Shown here: piece after piece, positions 19,100 through 28,083 of the stretch
Layout of the letters: every line of letters begins with the position of its first letter
How positions within the stretch are numbered: position 1 is the first letter of the stretch
Origin: JACJYM01 sp965230495
GTDB lineage: Bacteria > Bacteroidota > Bacteroidia > Chitinophagales > Saprospiraceae
DNA: 64,000 nt
Assembly: GCA_965230495.1 (NCBI GenBank)
Contig: CBDDLC010000002.1
Coordinates: 124,001 to 188,000, forward strand
Direction of reading: 5' to 3'
Made by a program: the position numbers and the translations under genes
Notes under the pieces: generated by a model
Databases searched by the model: none
Told to the model about the DNA's origin: nothing
Seen by the model: only the letters and a program-made list of their open reading frames with translations

Positions 19100-19179
19100 A
19101 AGTTGTATTTTGTCATTAATGAGATTTAAATCCCCTAATTTTATTCAGTTTCGCTTAAACGTAATTTACTGACCTTTGT

Positions 19180-20550
19180 TTAGTTTTCAAGTTCAATCAA
19201 AGGGTCAATTTTCTTATATATCTTTTTTTGACTTATAAATGTAACATATGCACCCAAGGTGAGACCTGTATATTTGGATTCAGCGGGTTTGAAAATCCCA
19301 AATACATTTTCAAAGTTAATAAATCCTCTAAAAGCTCCTAATTTTAGTTCACTCAATAAATCTAGATATAAGGATTTAGAGCGATACCCCAAGGAGCTTC
19401 CTACGGTCCACCAATTGAAAATTTTTCTTCCAAATTGCAGAGAAAATGTAGTCCAATTATTATTGTGAACAGATCTATATCTTGCGACCATTCCAAAAGA
19501 AGTTCTATCCGAATACTGCCAAAAATAGTTGAATGTGGCATCAAAAGGAAGGGAAGTGTTATATGTTTGTCTTGTTTCCTGAAAGTTTAAAATATCGTAC
19601 AGTGAATCCTCAATGATAATATCATCAGGGTCTCCTATATAGTCCGATATATCAAGGCCGGCAAATCCTTCTTGCCCTATAGAAGAAAAATTCTTTACTC
19701 TTCGGTCCCATGTAATGCTTCCTATGTTGTTAATTGCAATGCCGATATGGGATGTTTCATTAAGATGAACTCTGGCACCAATATCTAAACCAAATCCAAA
19801 ATTATACTTGAGAAGATTGTTTAGCGTATAGCCGTTATAATCAAATGAAAGATCATCTAAACCTTGATAATCGAAAAGAGCAGATGTATTGATTATATAG
19901 TTGTTTTGAAGATTGATAGCATATATCTCGTCATCGGTGGTAAACTCAATACTATTCTCATCTGTCGAAATATCTTCTACTCCATTTATTATTTTTCCTC
20001 TGACACCAAAATCTATATTGCCAACTGAGAAGTGTGTTCCTAAATATAGTTCATGATACGATTGTAGAAAGAGCTCGGGTCCTATTTCTAAAGTTTGTCC
20101 TATGTAAGTGGCATTTCCAAAAGCCAGCAGACCCATTAAATCTTTGGTTAATCCTACTTGTCCTACTACATTGAAGGAACCACCTATACTGATTCCAAGG
20201 CCTTTTAATTTGAAATATAAGCTGCCATAGTCGAGTTTTACCATCGCACTACTTTGATTGATGTCTTTAGCCTCTTCGTAGGCCTTGTCAAAGCTAAAAA
20301 ATCGTTTTCCTTCTATTTCATCTGTAATTAAATCGGCTAGTGAAAAACCTTGATTGGCGTACATAAAGTGAAAAGTTGGTAAGCTGAGGTTAAATTTGTC
20401 AGTGCTGACCATTGCCGGGTTTAATTGTGAACTTTGATGATTATTCTGAAGCATAAATAATAAGTCTCCTTGACTCATTAAAATGATCTTTGTAAGAAAC
20501 GTAAATGCAAATAAGAATATATATCGCTTGTTTGAATTAATTCTTAACAT
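19180..20550 (-). CDS. DUF5723 family outer-membrane protein
   Basis: A 456-residue exported protein with a hydrophobic N-terminus (about 1-26) and the DUF5723 opening motif (LLFMLQNNHQSSQLNPAMV). Long alternating strands follow (LGLTKD, YNFGFGLDIGARVHLNETSH, TFSLQFGRKIFNWWTVGSSL), consistent with an outer-membrane barrel. The family has no established function. Its start lies inside the end of the upstream lipoprotein gene (14-nt overlap), so the two are translationally coupled and probably form one envelope complex. The first ATG is used; MSQ after the hydrophobic stretch is likely close to the cleavage site. Confidence 0.78.
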   Translation of the reverse strand: MLRINSNKRYIFLFAFTFLTKIILMSQGDLLFMLQNNHQSSQLNPAMVSTDKFNLSLPTFHFMYANQGFSLADLITDEIEGKRFFSFDKAYEEAKDINQSSAMVKLDYGSLYFKLKGLGISIGGSFNVVGQVGLTKDLMGLLAFGNATYIGQTLEIGPELFLQSYHELYLGTHFSVGNIDFGVRGKIINGVEDISTDENSIEFTTDDEIYAINLQNNYIINTSALFDYQGLDDLSFDYNGYTLNNLLKYNFGFGLDIGARVHLNETSHIGIAINNIGSITWDRRVKNFSSIGQEGFAGLDISDYIGDPDDIIIEDSLYDILNFQETRQTYNTSLPFDATFNYFWQYSDRTSFGMVARYRSVHNNNWTTFSLQFGRKIFNWWTVGSSLGYRSKSLYLDLLSELKLGAFRGFINFENVFGIFKPAESKYTGLTLGAYVTFISQKKIYKKIDPLIELEN

Positions 20551-22042
20551 CTAAAATAGCTCCCATTTTAATACTGAAAATATAATCATCATAAATTAGC
20601 AGAGATTCCTCAGAAACCTCATTTGAACTCATTTTAGCCTGAACTCGTATTTTTTCCGTAGCTAAAATTTTATCCATTTTAAAGGAATCGAAGATAATAG
20701 TGTCCAATTTTTCAAAGGCCATACTTGTTCTTCCATTGGATTGCAATTCCGGGGCTTCAATGTATAAAGGTTCTTCAACGAGGGAATCTAAAATGTTGTC
20801 ATTTATATCTAAAAAGTGAGCCTGTAAATATATATCGACAGGGAATTCATTTTTTGTTATCAGCTTAAATTCTGAACGATCTATTTCTTCGTATTTAGTT
20901 AAGGAAAAATCAAAGGTGTCAGCTAGAACAAGGTCATTTACTTTTCCCAATAAAGGTAATTCTACGCCAATGTTAACACTAAAAAAACTCTCCTCAGCTA
21001 TGAATTCCATAGGATCGTAGACATCGTCCGGATTAGCTAGGGCATTCATTTCGTAGGTCACTCGCGAAGGTTTATCATTAAGTAAAGTTCCTACGTTGGA
21101 ATTTTCTTTATCAAAAGAGAATTCTGTTGTCTTGGTAACACCTACTTCAGAAAGAGAAGGATAGTCAAAATCAATTCCCTGATTGATATATACGCTTTCT
21201 ACATCTCTTGTAATACCATTAATTGAGCTGATTTTAATAAACTCTACTTCACTTCTAACAGGAAAGCCAAATGCATTTTCAACTTCGAGATTGATTCTAG
21301 GATCTTCGAAAAATAATCCTCCACTTATCCAATTTCCAAAAAGGCCAATAGTAATTATATCTCCGTCAATATCAAATCTATGTTTACCAAAATAGCCTTC
21401 TACATAACTAAATACCACTTCATCAATCACCATGGCTAAATAATCCAATGTGACAGGATTTCCAGATTCGTCTGTAGCTTCATAATCAAACGCTAAAGAG
21501 TTATCTTCAGGTTCGAGTAAATATCCTGCTACACTTTTTTGAGAAGAGCTGACCACATTTTGAGAATTGCCGTCACTTAGCCAAGAGTAATCCATCATAA
21601 AAAAATTACCAGATGGATCTTTAATATGGTTAGTACTAATTTTAAGATCTATATTTCCTTGAAAACTACTGGAATACTTAAAGCTTAGATTGGTATTTTT
21701 AAATCGTGCTTTCTTTATATCGTATTTATCAGGAAAAGGTATTTCAAGAAATTCTCCGCTTGCTGTAATTACCAACTCTTGCTCGAAAGGTAGGGGAGGA
21801 AATAGTTTTACAGCACTGTCCTTTATTAGTTCGCCGCTATAGATGGCAGTTACTTTTCCATCAGGTTCTATCCTTAAATAACTGGATTGATCTTTTTCGG
21901 CTAATTCGTTAACGCTTATATCGCTATCAATAATTGGGACAGCGATTTGAAGTTCTTGATTTTCCAATTCAATATTGTCATAGCTTGAAGTGTTTTGACA
22001 TGATAGCAGCAGCAAAAAACAAATTAAAATATTGAATCTCAT
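20537..22042 (-). CDS. Lipoprotein of unknown function coupled to DUF5723
   Basis: A 501-residue lipoprotein (lipobox LLLLSC, Cys15). The mature protein is acidic and mostly beta, with repeated segments on the pattern of strand plus SLxE/VDF (FDISLTKYEEIDRSEFKLI, DIDGDIITIGLFGNWISGG); I recognise no catalytic motif. It overlaps the DUF5723 barrel gene by 14 nt. A surface or periplasmic lipoprotein working with that barrel is the simplest reading, but there is no direct functional evidence in the sequence. Confidence 0.7.
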   Translation of the reverse strand: MRFNILICFLLLLSCQNTSSYDNIELENQELQIAVPIIDSDISVNELAEKDQSSYLRIEPDGKVTAIYSGELIKDSAVKLFPPLPFEQELVITASGEFLEIPFPDKYDIKKARFKNTNLSFKYSSSFQGNIDLKISTNHIKDPSGNFFMMDYSWLSDGNSQNVVSSSQKSVAGYLLEPEDNSLAFDYEATDESGNPVTLDYLAMVIDEVVFSYVEGYFGKHRFDIDGDIITIGLFGNWISGGLFFEDPRINLEVENAFGFPVRSEVEFIKISSINGITRDVESVYINQGIDFDYPSLSEVGVTKTTEFSFDKENSNVGTLLNDKPSRVTYEMNALANPDDVYDPMEFIAEESFFSVNIGVELPLLGKVNDLVLADTFDFSLTKYEEIDRSEFKLITKNEFPVDIYLQAHFLDINDNILDSLVEEPLYIEAPELQSNGRTSMAFEKLDTIIFDSFKMDKILATEKIRVQAKMSSNEVSEESLLIYDDYIFSIKMGAILDVKN

Positions 22043-22128
22043 TAAATAAATTTTAATTCCCTTTGAGAACTAAGTTCCGCCAAAGATAGATCAAAATGTC
22101 ACAATTTATATAAAGAACGTATCCGTCA

Positions 22129-22563
22129 TTAATTTGGGCCCATTTCTTTGTAAAATATTAGGTGCCATTCATTTCCAACTTTTGCAAATCTTCTTATCAT
22201 GGAAAACTGTCCTGTATAATCAGAAGTGGACTCTGTGATTATTTCTTTGAAATTAGTAAAACTTCTTTTAAACGTTCCTTTCATATCATTGAATGGTTTA
22301 TGAATAATCCAGGAGTTTTTTTGCCATAATGTGTCTTGATGGGTAGGATTGTCAGGACTTATTATGGTTACTCCAGCGAGTGGAAATATTATGTGGTCAA
22401 TTTGATAGATACTGTCTTTATGAAATTGTTCATAAAACTCCCTAAAATCATCAGGTAGAGTATCTTCGAAATAGGAGTCTAATTCATTTTTTTCGGCCGT
22501 TTCATTTTTATCCTTACAGGCGAATGCTGATAAAAGAAAAACTACAATCCAAAACCTTTTCAT
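22129..22563 (-). CDS. Small lipoprotein, DUF4348-like
   Basis: A longer frame runs to 22608, but the ATG at 22563 gives a classic lipoprotein leader (MKRFWIVVFLLSAFAC, Cys16) and avoids overlap with the upstream gene, so I chose it (144 residues). The mature part has DDFREFYEQFHKDSIYQIDH and IIFPLAGV, then a tryptophan-rich strand region ending in WHLIFYKEMG. This pattern (a helix, then I-x-FPL and K-x-W strands) is reminiscent of the DUF4348 lipoproteins of Bacteroidota, tentatively. It starts 14 nt after the phosphopantetheinyl transferase stop and is probably co-transcribed with it. Confidence 0.65.
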   Translation of the reverse strand: MKRFWIVVFLLSAFACKDKNETAEKNELDSYFEDTLPDDFREFYEQFHKDSIYQIDHIIFPLAGVTIISPDNPTHQDTLWQKNSWIIHKPFNDMKGTFKRSFTNFKEIITESTSDYTGQFSMIRRFAKVGNEWHLIFYKEMGPN

Positions 22564-22576
22564 AACACGTTTAATT

Positions 22577-23212
22577 TTAACATAAATAGCACAACATAAA
22601 TTCTTCAATCATAAACGCTTTTCCCTCATAATTATTTGAAAAGTCTTTGGTTCGAAGAATCCCAGAAATATTTGAATACTCTAAGTGCTTATATTCGAAA
22701 TCTAAAATCTTCATATGGTCTTTAAAATTCAGATTTTTTTTTCCATATGCCTTGTAAATTGACTCTTTTGCACCCCAGTAGATATGAAGTTTTTCCAGAT
22801 GGTGTTCAGATTGTTGAGCAGTGTTTTCGTCAGATCGAATGAATTTATCTTTTATTCTTTCAATTTTGGTCACTAATTTTTGAATATCTACACCAATACT
22901 ATTTTTACTAGCTATTACCGCACACATATTAAATGAGTGACTTATGGAAATGTAGTATTCTGAATCTTTCAGATATGGTTTCCCATATTGGTCTTTAATA
23001 CAAGGTCCCCTAAGTTTTCGTCCTGATAGTATATGAAGTAGATACCTGCTACATAACCATTCAAACTTTTTTTTAGAAGTGAGAGGTTCTATTTCATCAA
23101 GTTCTTCCTCATACAAATCTAGGTTTGATTCAAAGAATTCGATGTCCTCATCCATACGCCAAACACCTAGTTTGATATCTGGATAAAAATCTTTTTTAAA
23201 GACTAAAGGCAT
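22577..23212 (-). CDS. 4'-phosphopantetheinyl transferase (Sfp type)
   Basis: A 211-residue cytoplasmic enzyme that moves the phosphopantetheine arm of CoA to a serine on carrier proteins. Family motifs are present: a lead-in KPYLKDSEYYISISHSFNM, the metal-binding GVDIQKL and WGAKESIYKAYGKKN. Length fits the Sfp/EntD class rather than the short AcpS. The target may be fatty-acid ACP or secondary-metabolite carriers; no polyketide or peptide synthetase lies in this window. The likely operon order is this gene followed by the small lipoprotein. Confidence 0.88.
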   Translation of the reverse strand: MPLVFKKDFYPDIKLGVWRMDEDIEFFESNLDLYEEELDEIEPLTSKKKFEWLCSRYLLHILSGRKLRGPCIKDQYGKPYLKDSEYYISISHSFNMCAVIASKNSIGVDIQKLVTKIERIKDKFIRSDENTAQQSEHHLEKLHIYWGAKESIYKAYGKKNLNFKDHMKILDFEYKHLEYSNISGILRTKDFSNNYEGKAFMIEEFMLCYLC

Positions 23213-23292
23213 TAGTCAAATATCTCACTTACATTCAAGAAATTGGAATGATTTGTTGAAAAATTATTAAGAATCAGTGAAAGGTAATAATA

Positions 23293-23652
23293 TTAATAAT
23301 TATCAATTCTAAGTTCTGTTACCTTGGAGTCTTCGAAATACAAAAACAAACGATATGCTCCATCTGATGTGGAAATTTTAGAAACTCTGTAGTTGGTGTT
23401 TTTGGAATTTCCTGAATGAATATCTTCAATATTACTGATTGATTTGCCCTTGAAAAAAGAAGCGAGCATTTTGGATGCAGTAGCTTTGTCAACGAACTCT
23501 TGATTGTCATTCTCACAGTAGGTGACATCACTATCCAGTTGACTACTTATACTTTGGAAATCCTTGCTTTTAAGATGTTCGTAAAATATACTAGCGTTTT
23601 GAGCATTGGCAAATTGCACACCTAGTAACAGCAATAAGATTAAATTTTTCAT
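23293..23652 (-). CDS. DUF4783 family exported protein
   Basis: A 119-residue protein with a signal peptide (residues 1-17, ending FANAQ) and a single NTF2-like small domain: helix FYEHLKSKDFQSISSQLDSD, then EFVDKATASKMLASFFKG and strands ending RLFLYFEDSKVTELRIDNY. This matches the DUF4783 family of Bacteroidota, of unknown function; NTF2-like folds often bind small ligands. It is 80 nt upstream of the phosphopantetheinyl transferase gene and may share its promoter. Confidence 0.8.
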   Translation of the reverse strand: MKNLILLLLLGVQFANAQNASIFYEHLKSKDFQSISSQLDSDVTYCENDNQEFVDKATASKMLASFFKGKSISNIEDIHSGNSKNTNYRVSKISTSDGAYRLFLYFEDSKVTELRIDNY

Positions 23653-23899
23653 TTATCTTGATGTTTCTTTAAAAATTAGACTACCAAATATTTATAAAAT
23701 AACTTGGACGTCAGTATACACTTAAAACCCATTTCTACTCATATTTGTTACTTTTTTAAACTTTACTTCTCAGTGGTTGATTTAGTGTATTGAACCATAA
23801 AACGTTGAAATATTATACTTTAGTTCAATTATTTTGAAGAAATCTGATTAAATCAGGTTTAGAAAATATGATCTCAAAACAGTAAATGACAATAAAAGA

Positions 23900-25414
23900 A
23901 TGAAAGATCTTAAAAAGACAGCACTTTTAATTTTAGATGGTTGGGGGATAGGAGCTGATCCAAAAAGATCGGCTATAGCCGAGGCAGCAACCCCTTATTA
24001 TGATTCTATGATTGAGAATGAACCTAACGCTACCTTATTAACCCATGGTAAATTTGTAGGATTACCTGATGGACAGATGGGAAACTCGGAAGTGGGACAT
24101 ATGAATATTGGTGCAGGCCGAATAGTGTATCAGGATTTAGCACTTATTAATAAGGATATGGAGTCTGGGGAATTCCAAGGTAAAGAGATATGGCAAAACT
24201 TCAAAAATACTGCCAAAGAGAGTAATAAAGTGATCCATCTTATTGGTTTGGTATCTGATGGTGGTGTGCATTCTCATATTGATCATTTAAAGAAAATAAT
24301 AGAAGATATTTCTGGAGAAGCTGGTCTTAGGGTTTTTATCCATGCCTTTTTAGATGGTAGAGATACTGATCCTCAAGGAGGTAGGGACTATTTGGCTCAA
24401 ATACTTGAAGTTGCAAAAGGAACTAATTGTCAATTAGCCTCGGTCATTGGAAGATATTATGCAATGGATAGGGATAAAAGATGGGAAAGAACGAAAAAGG
24501 CTTATGATCTACTTACGAAAGGAGAAGGAGAGTATTCAAGTGATATTCTAAGTAAAATTAAGAAAAAGTATAAAGAGGATATAACTGATGAATTTATGGA
24601 TCCGATTTGGTTATCGGCTAACAAGGATGGGATTATTAATGAAGGGGATTCCGTTTTCTTTTTTAATTTCAGGACGGACAGACCCAGACAGTTAACACAG
24701 GTTTTGACACAAAAGAGTTTTCCTGATTATGATATGGAAACATTGCCTCTTGATTTTTTGACAATGACCAAATATGATGAGTCATATACAGGCATTCGGG
24801 AAATTTATAGTAAAGAAGTACTTGCCAGTACATTAGGTAGTGTTATCGCAGAAAACAAGCTTACGCAATTAAGAATTGCTGAAACAGAAAAATACCCGCA
24901 TGTCACCTTCTTTTTTTCGGCAGGCAGAGAAGAACCGGAAGATGGCGAACATAGAATAATGGTTGCTTCGCCTAAGGTTGCTACCTACGATATGCAACCC
25001 GAAATGAGTGCTAATGAGATAACAGATAAACTTTTGAATTTTATCAATAAAGAAGTATCAGTAGATTTCATTTGCCTCAATTTTGCAAATACGGATATGG
25101 TAGGCCACACAGGAGTACTAGATGCTGCAATCAAGGCTGCAGAAACCGTGGATGAATGTGTCAAAAGAATAGTTGAGAGCATCAAAGAAGAGTATAATGT
25201 AATAATAATTGCTGATCATGGTAATTCTGATTATATGATTAACGATGATGGTAGTCCAAATACAGCTCATACTACTAATCCCGTACCGGTGATTATTTTA
25301 AGCGAAAAAGTACGTTCTGTAAAAGATGGGATATTAGCTGATGTGGCTCCGACTATTTTACATCTCATGGAATTAGATATTCCAAGAGAAATGACAGGAA
25401 AAATTCTAGTATAA
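23900..25414 (+). CDS. gpmI: 2,3-bisphosphoglycerate-independent phosphoglycerate mutase
   Basis: A 504-residue glycolytic enzyme interconverting 3- and 2-phosphoglycerate with two Mn2+ ions. The alkaline-phosphatase-type domain begins LLILDGWGIG; the catalytic serine is in MGNSEVGHMNIGAGR (near residue 63). Substrate-binding stretches are HAFLDGRDTDPQGG and IGRYYAMDRDKRWERT. Metal ligands lie in NFANTDMVGHTG and IIADHGNSDYM with HTTNPVPV. Length is typical (about 505-515). The gene is monocistronic and followed by hairpins at 25419-25440 and beyond. Confidence 0.97.
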   Translation: MKDLKKTALLILDGWGIGADPKRSAIAEAATPYYDSMIENEPNATLLTHGKFVGLPDGQMGNSEVGHMNIGAGRIVYQDLALINKDMESGEFQGKEIWQNFKNTAKESNKVIHLIGLVSDGGVHSHIDHLKKIIEDISGEAGLRVFIHAFLDGRDTDPQGGRDYLAQILEVAKGTNCQLASVIGRYYAMDRDKRWERTKKAYDLLTKGEGEYSSDILSKIKKKYKEDITDEFMDPIWLSANKDGIINEGDSVFFFNFRTDRPRQLTQVLTQKSFPDYDMETLPLDFLTMTKYDESYTGIREIYSKEVLASTLGSVIAENKLTQLRIAETEKYPHVTFFFSAGREEPEDGEHRIMVASPKVATYDMQPEMSANEITDKLLNFINKEVSVDFICLNFANTDMVGHTGVLDAAIKAAETVDECVKRIVESIKEEYNVIIIADHGNSDYMINDDGSPNTAHTTNPVPVIILSEKVRSVKDGILADVAPTILHLMELDIPREMTGKILV

Positions 25415-25418
25415 AAAA

Positions 25419-25440
25419 AGCCCCTTCCGTCGAAGGAGCT
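25419..25440. terminator. Hairpin at the end of gpmI
   Basis: Arms AGCCCCTTC (25419-25427) and GAAGGAGCT (25432-25440) pair with one mismatch around a 4-nt loop. An A-run just before it becomes a T-run on the minus strand, so it could stop transcripts in either direction between gpmI and the convergent molybdenum-cofactor gene. Confidence 0.6.
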
Positions 25441-25467
25441 TACGTACTAAAGATTAATTTTGACACA

Positions 25468-25499
25468 AGGGTCTTATGGTCAATCACAGCTAAGACCCT
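25468..25499. repeat. Inverted repeat with 9-bp arms
   Basis: Perfect arms AGGGTCTTA (25468-25476) and TAAGACCCT (25491-25499) flank a 14-nt loop, in the convergent intergenic region. There is no T-run next to it, so termination is possible but unproven. Confidence 0.5.
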
Positions 25500-25519
25500 A
25501 AATGTTGTTTATTCGCTGC

Positions 25520-25559
25520 ATTCAATTTCAAAAAAAAAGCTTTTTTTTTGAAATTGAAT
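25520..25559. repeat. Perfect 40-bp palindrome between convergent genes
   Basis: Two 20-bp arms are exact reverse complements with no loop: ATTCAATTTC, nine A, G, then C, nine T, GAAATTGAAT, centred on AAGCTT. It sits in the 198-bp gap between the ends of gpmI and the molybdenum-cofactor gene, and probably acts as a bidirectional terminator. Confidence 0.8.
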
Positions 25560-25612
25560 TGTAATCAGTTGATTATCAGTGGGTAAATAAATAGTTTTTT
25601 CAAAAAAAAAAG

Positions 25613-26698
25613 TTAAATTTTTTCTAAATCTTGAGGAGTATTTAGATTAACAAATATTTTATTGTCACTAATTTCTAACGTTTCAATCGGAGAATTAATG
25701 AGCATTTTTCTAGGACAACTATAGCCTAGTGATAGAAATTGAAGCAATCTTTGATAGGACCTTGGTTCATAAATAGTCATTAAGGGTTCTGGAAATGGTT
25801 TTTCAGTAGATTTAAGAGCAGTGGCATATAATGAAGGGTTTCTGTTATCGATCAGTTTTCTTAATATAGCTTGATCAATAAAAGGGAGATCACACGCAAG
25901 GACTAACCAAGCTGAATTGGGGTCAGACATTAATGCGGAACAAATAGCCCCAAATGGTCCCAAGTTTTTAAATCTATCCTCCAAAACTTCGTATCTTTCA
26001 ATATGTGTTTTATCACTTTTTCTCTTTGATATATAACAAGGTAGACCAATTCTATCGCATATTTGAGCCAGATGCAATTCTTGGGGGATGCCATGTATTT
26101 TTAATTGACTTTTGTCCTTACCCATTCTTGAGCTTTTTCCACCGGCTAGGATAAGTGCTTTTATTGGGGGAATATTCTTTTGAAATTCAGCTAAGATTAA
26201 ACCACTTATGTCTTGCAAAGCTAAAATATGAACCTGAGGACAATTAATATCTATAATTTCTTGTAACCAGGGATATACTTGTGAATCATCAATTCTAATT
26301 AATAATTTAACATTGTTGAGTTGAGGCAAACGCCTTTTTAATGATTCTTCTTTGCTTTTGTCAATAATGACAATTTGTTTGTCGGCTGGATAGTGATTCC
26401 CGTTGAGAAGACAGATATCCGAGAAATCTAATGACAATTTGTTATCATAGTCATTTAATTCTTTAGGAAAAGAATGGCTGATCCGTAGTTCTTTGTTTAT
26501 AACTTTATATGCCTCATTTTTGAGTTTGTGGTCCGCATCGATAATGGCTATATGTTTGTCTTTAAATATATCGAAAAGTCCATTGATTAACGTATTAATA
26601 GTGGAACATGGAGCCCCATAAAATGCCCACTCATTTCGTGCCCAAATACCTTTATAAGGTTTTGTAAGAGGTGGATGTTTTTGATGAGTATCTTTCAT
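25613..26698 (-). CDS. MobA-like molybdenum cofactor nucleotidyltransferase with extra N-terminal domain
   Basis: A 361-residue protein in two parts. Residues about 178-361 are a MobA-type nucleotidyltransferase: KALILAGGKSSRMGKDKSQL (nucleotide-binding loop), LEDRFKNLGPFGAI and WLVLACDLPFI. MobA attaches GMP (or CMP in MocA) to molybdopterin. Residues 1-175 are a separate domain (KGIWARNEWAFYGAPCSTIN, HIAIIDADH) of a kind found fused to MobA in Bacteroidota; its role, possibly cofactor handling related to MobB, is uncertain. moaC lies 140 nt upstream on the same strand, which supports a role in molybdenum cofactor synthesis. Confidence 0.82.
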   Translation of the reverse strand: MKDTHQKHPPLTKPYKGIWARNEWAFYGAPCSTINTLINGLFDIFKDKHIAIIDADHKLKNEAYKVINKELRISHSFPKELNDYDNKLSLDFSDICLLNGNHYPADKQIVIIDKSKEESLKRRLPQLNNVKLLIRIDDSQVYPWLQEIIDINCPQVHILALQDISGLILAEFQKNIPPIKALILAGGKSSRMGKDKSQLKIHGIPQELHLAQICDRIGLPCYISKRKSDKTHIERYEVLEDRFKNLGPFGAICSALMSDPNSAWLVLACDLPFIDQAILRKLIDNRNPSLYATALKSTEKPFPEPLMTIYEPRSYQRLLQFLSLGYSCPRKMLINSPIETLEISDNKIFVNLNTPQDLEKI

Positions 26699-26837
26699 AT
26701 ATTTTATTTATTACGTATTATAAAGGACCTATGGAACCCCTTACTAATCATTTTTTGTGAACAAAAGCCCTTATCCGATCGTTTGATAGGCCAATTTCTT
26801 AAGTTATAAGTAATCGTACTAACTTATAGAAAAGAAA

Positions 26838-27326
26838 TTATTTGGCACTAGCAGCTTCAAAATCTTTTTTTCCACCCGACTTTTTAATCAAATGTAAGTC
26901 ACTGATTGACATTTGATGTCCAAGTGCTTTACACATGTCATAAATAGTGAGTGCTGCTACACTGGCACCGTGAAGAGCTTCCATTTCAACACCTGTTTTT
27001 CCCTCGGTTTTAACTAAGCATCTAATATCAAAGCCATCTGTTATTTGAGAAATATTAATCTTAATTGAATTTAAGGGGATAGGATGACATAGTGGAATGG
27101 TATCCCAAGTCTTTTTCACGGCTGAGGTAGCAGCAATAATTGCTGTTTGAATAACGGAACCTTTTTTTGTGTGTAAACTATTGACGATTAACTCTTCTAA
27201 TATGTGATCTGCCATAGTGATTTTACATCCCGCTATCGCCTCTCTGGAGGTTGTTTTTTTATTAGAAATATCAACCATAGATGTATTCCCTTGTTCATCT
27301 ACATGCGATAAATGGTGATCAGACAT
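26838..27326 (-). CDS. moaC: Cyclic pyranopterin monophosphate synthase MoaC
   Basis: A 162-residue enzyme of molybdenum cofactor synthesis, converting the MoaA product to cyclic pyranopterin monophosphate. Diagnostic motifs: MVDISNKKTTSREAIAG, the core KKTWDTIPLCHPIPLN, and VEMEALHGASVAALTIYDMC, with the terminal KSGGKKDF. Length is standard (about 160). It begins 8 nt inside the end of the mlaF-like ATPase gene, an unusual operon partner. moaA and moaE are not in the window. Confidence 0.95.
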   Translation of the reverse strand: MSDHHLSHVDEQGNTSMVDISNKKTTSREAIAGCKITMADHILEELIVNSLHTKKGSVIQTAIIAATSAVKKTWDTIPLCHPIPLNSIKINISQITDGFDIRCLVKTEGKTGVEMEALHGASVAALTIYDMCKALGHQMSISDLHLIKKSGGKKDFEAASAK

Positions 27327-28083
27327 TTTTAGTAGCTCTATTAACTAGTTTTTGTAAAAATGGGGAAGCAAATATGAAGTTATGCAGAGTTTCATTCCCT
27401 CCAGATAATACCTCTGATTTATTACCTTGCCAAGCAAGTTGTCCTTGGTCCAAAAGACAAATATTATCACCAATTTCCATCACAGAGTTCATGTCGTGCG
27501 TGTTGATTATTGTTGTAATATTATTTTCCTTAGTAATATCACTTATCAATTCGTCGATAGTAATAGCCGTTTTTGGGTCAAGACCTGAATTCGGTTCGTC
27601 ACAGAAAAGGTATTTTGGATTTAAAACTATAGCTCTTGCGATACCCACTCTTTTCTGCATTCCACCGCTTATTTCCGATGGAAATTTATTATTCACACCT
27701 TCCAAGTTGACTCTTTCTAAGCAGTAATTGACCCGATGTAGTTTTTCTGCTTCCGTTTTCTTCGTAAACATATCCATCGGAAATCTGATATTTTCTTCGA
27801 TGGTTAAGCTATCAAAAAGAGCATTTCCTTGAAACAACATCCCAACTTGCATTCTAAGTTGTCTTAACTCTTCAGGCTTTAAACAACAAAGGTTTTTATC
27901 ATCGTACCATACTTCGCCAGAAGTGGGTGCAAATAGTCCAACCAATATTTTTAATAAAACGGTTTTTCCTGCTCCGCTTTTTCCAATGATAAGGTTGTTT
28001 TTTCCTGCTTCGTACACGAAGCTTATTCCCTTAAGTACTTCCTGATCATCAAATTTTTTGTATATGTTTTCTGCTCTTATCAT
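27319..28083 (-). CDS. MlaF-type ABC transporter ATPase
   Basis: A 254-residue ABC ATPase. Walker A is GKSGAGKTVLL, the Q-loop lies in GMLFQGNALFDSL, the signature is EISGGMQKRVGIARAI, Walker B is YLFCDEPNSGLDP and the switch is NTHDMNS. The SGGMQ signature and the adjacent MlaE permease (4-nt overlap) place it in the Mla/MCE phospholipid transport family, which moves lipids between inner and outer membranes. The MCE-domain substrate-binding protein (MlaD) is not adjacent. The end overlaps moaC by 8 nt. Confidence 0.9.
   Translation of the reverse strand: MIRAENIYKKFDDQEVLKGISFVYEAGKNNLIIGKSGAGKTVLLKILVGLFAPTSGEVWYDDKNLCCLKPEELRQLRMQVGMLFQGNALFDSLTIEENIRFPMDMFTKKTEAEKLHRVNYCLERVNLEGVNNKFPSEISGGMQKRVGIARAIVLNPKYLFCDEPNSGLDPKTAITIDELISDITKENNITTIINTHDMNSVMEIGDNICLLDQGQLAWQGNKSEVLSGGNETLHNFIFASPFLQKLVNRATKNV

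Noticed and set aside
22129..22608. Longer 159-residue start for the small lipoprotein
   Set aside because: The first 15 residues precede a perfect lipoprotein leader; the longer start would overlap the phosphopantetheinyl transferase gene by 32 nt.
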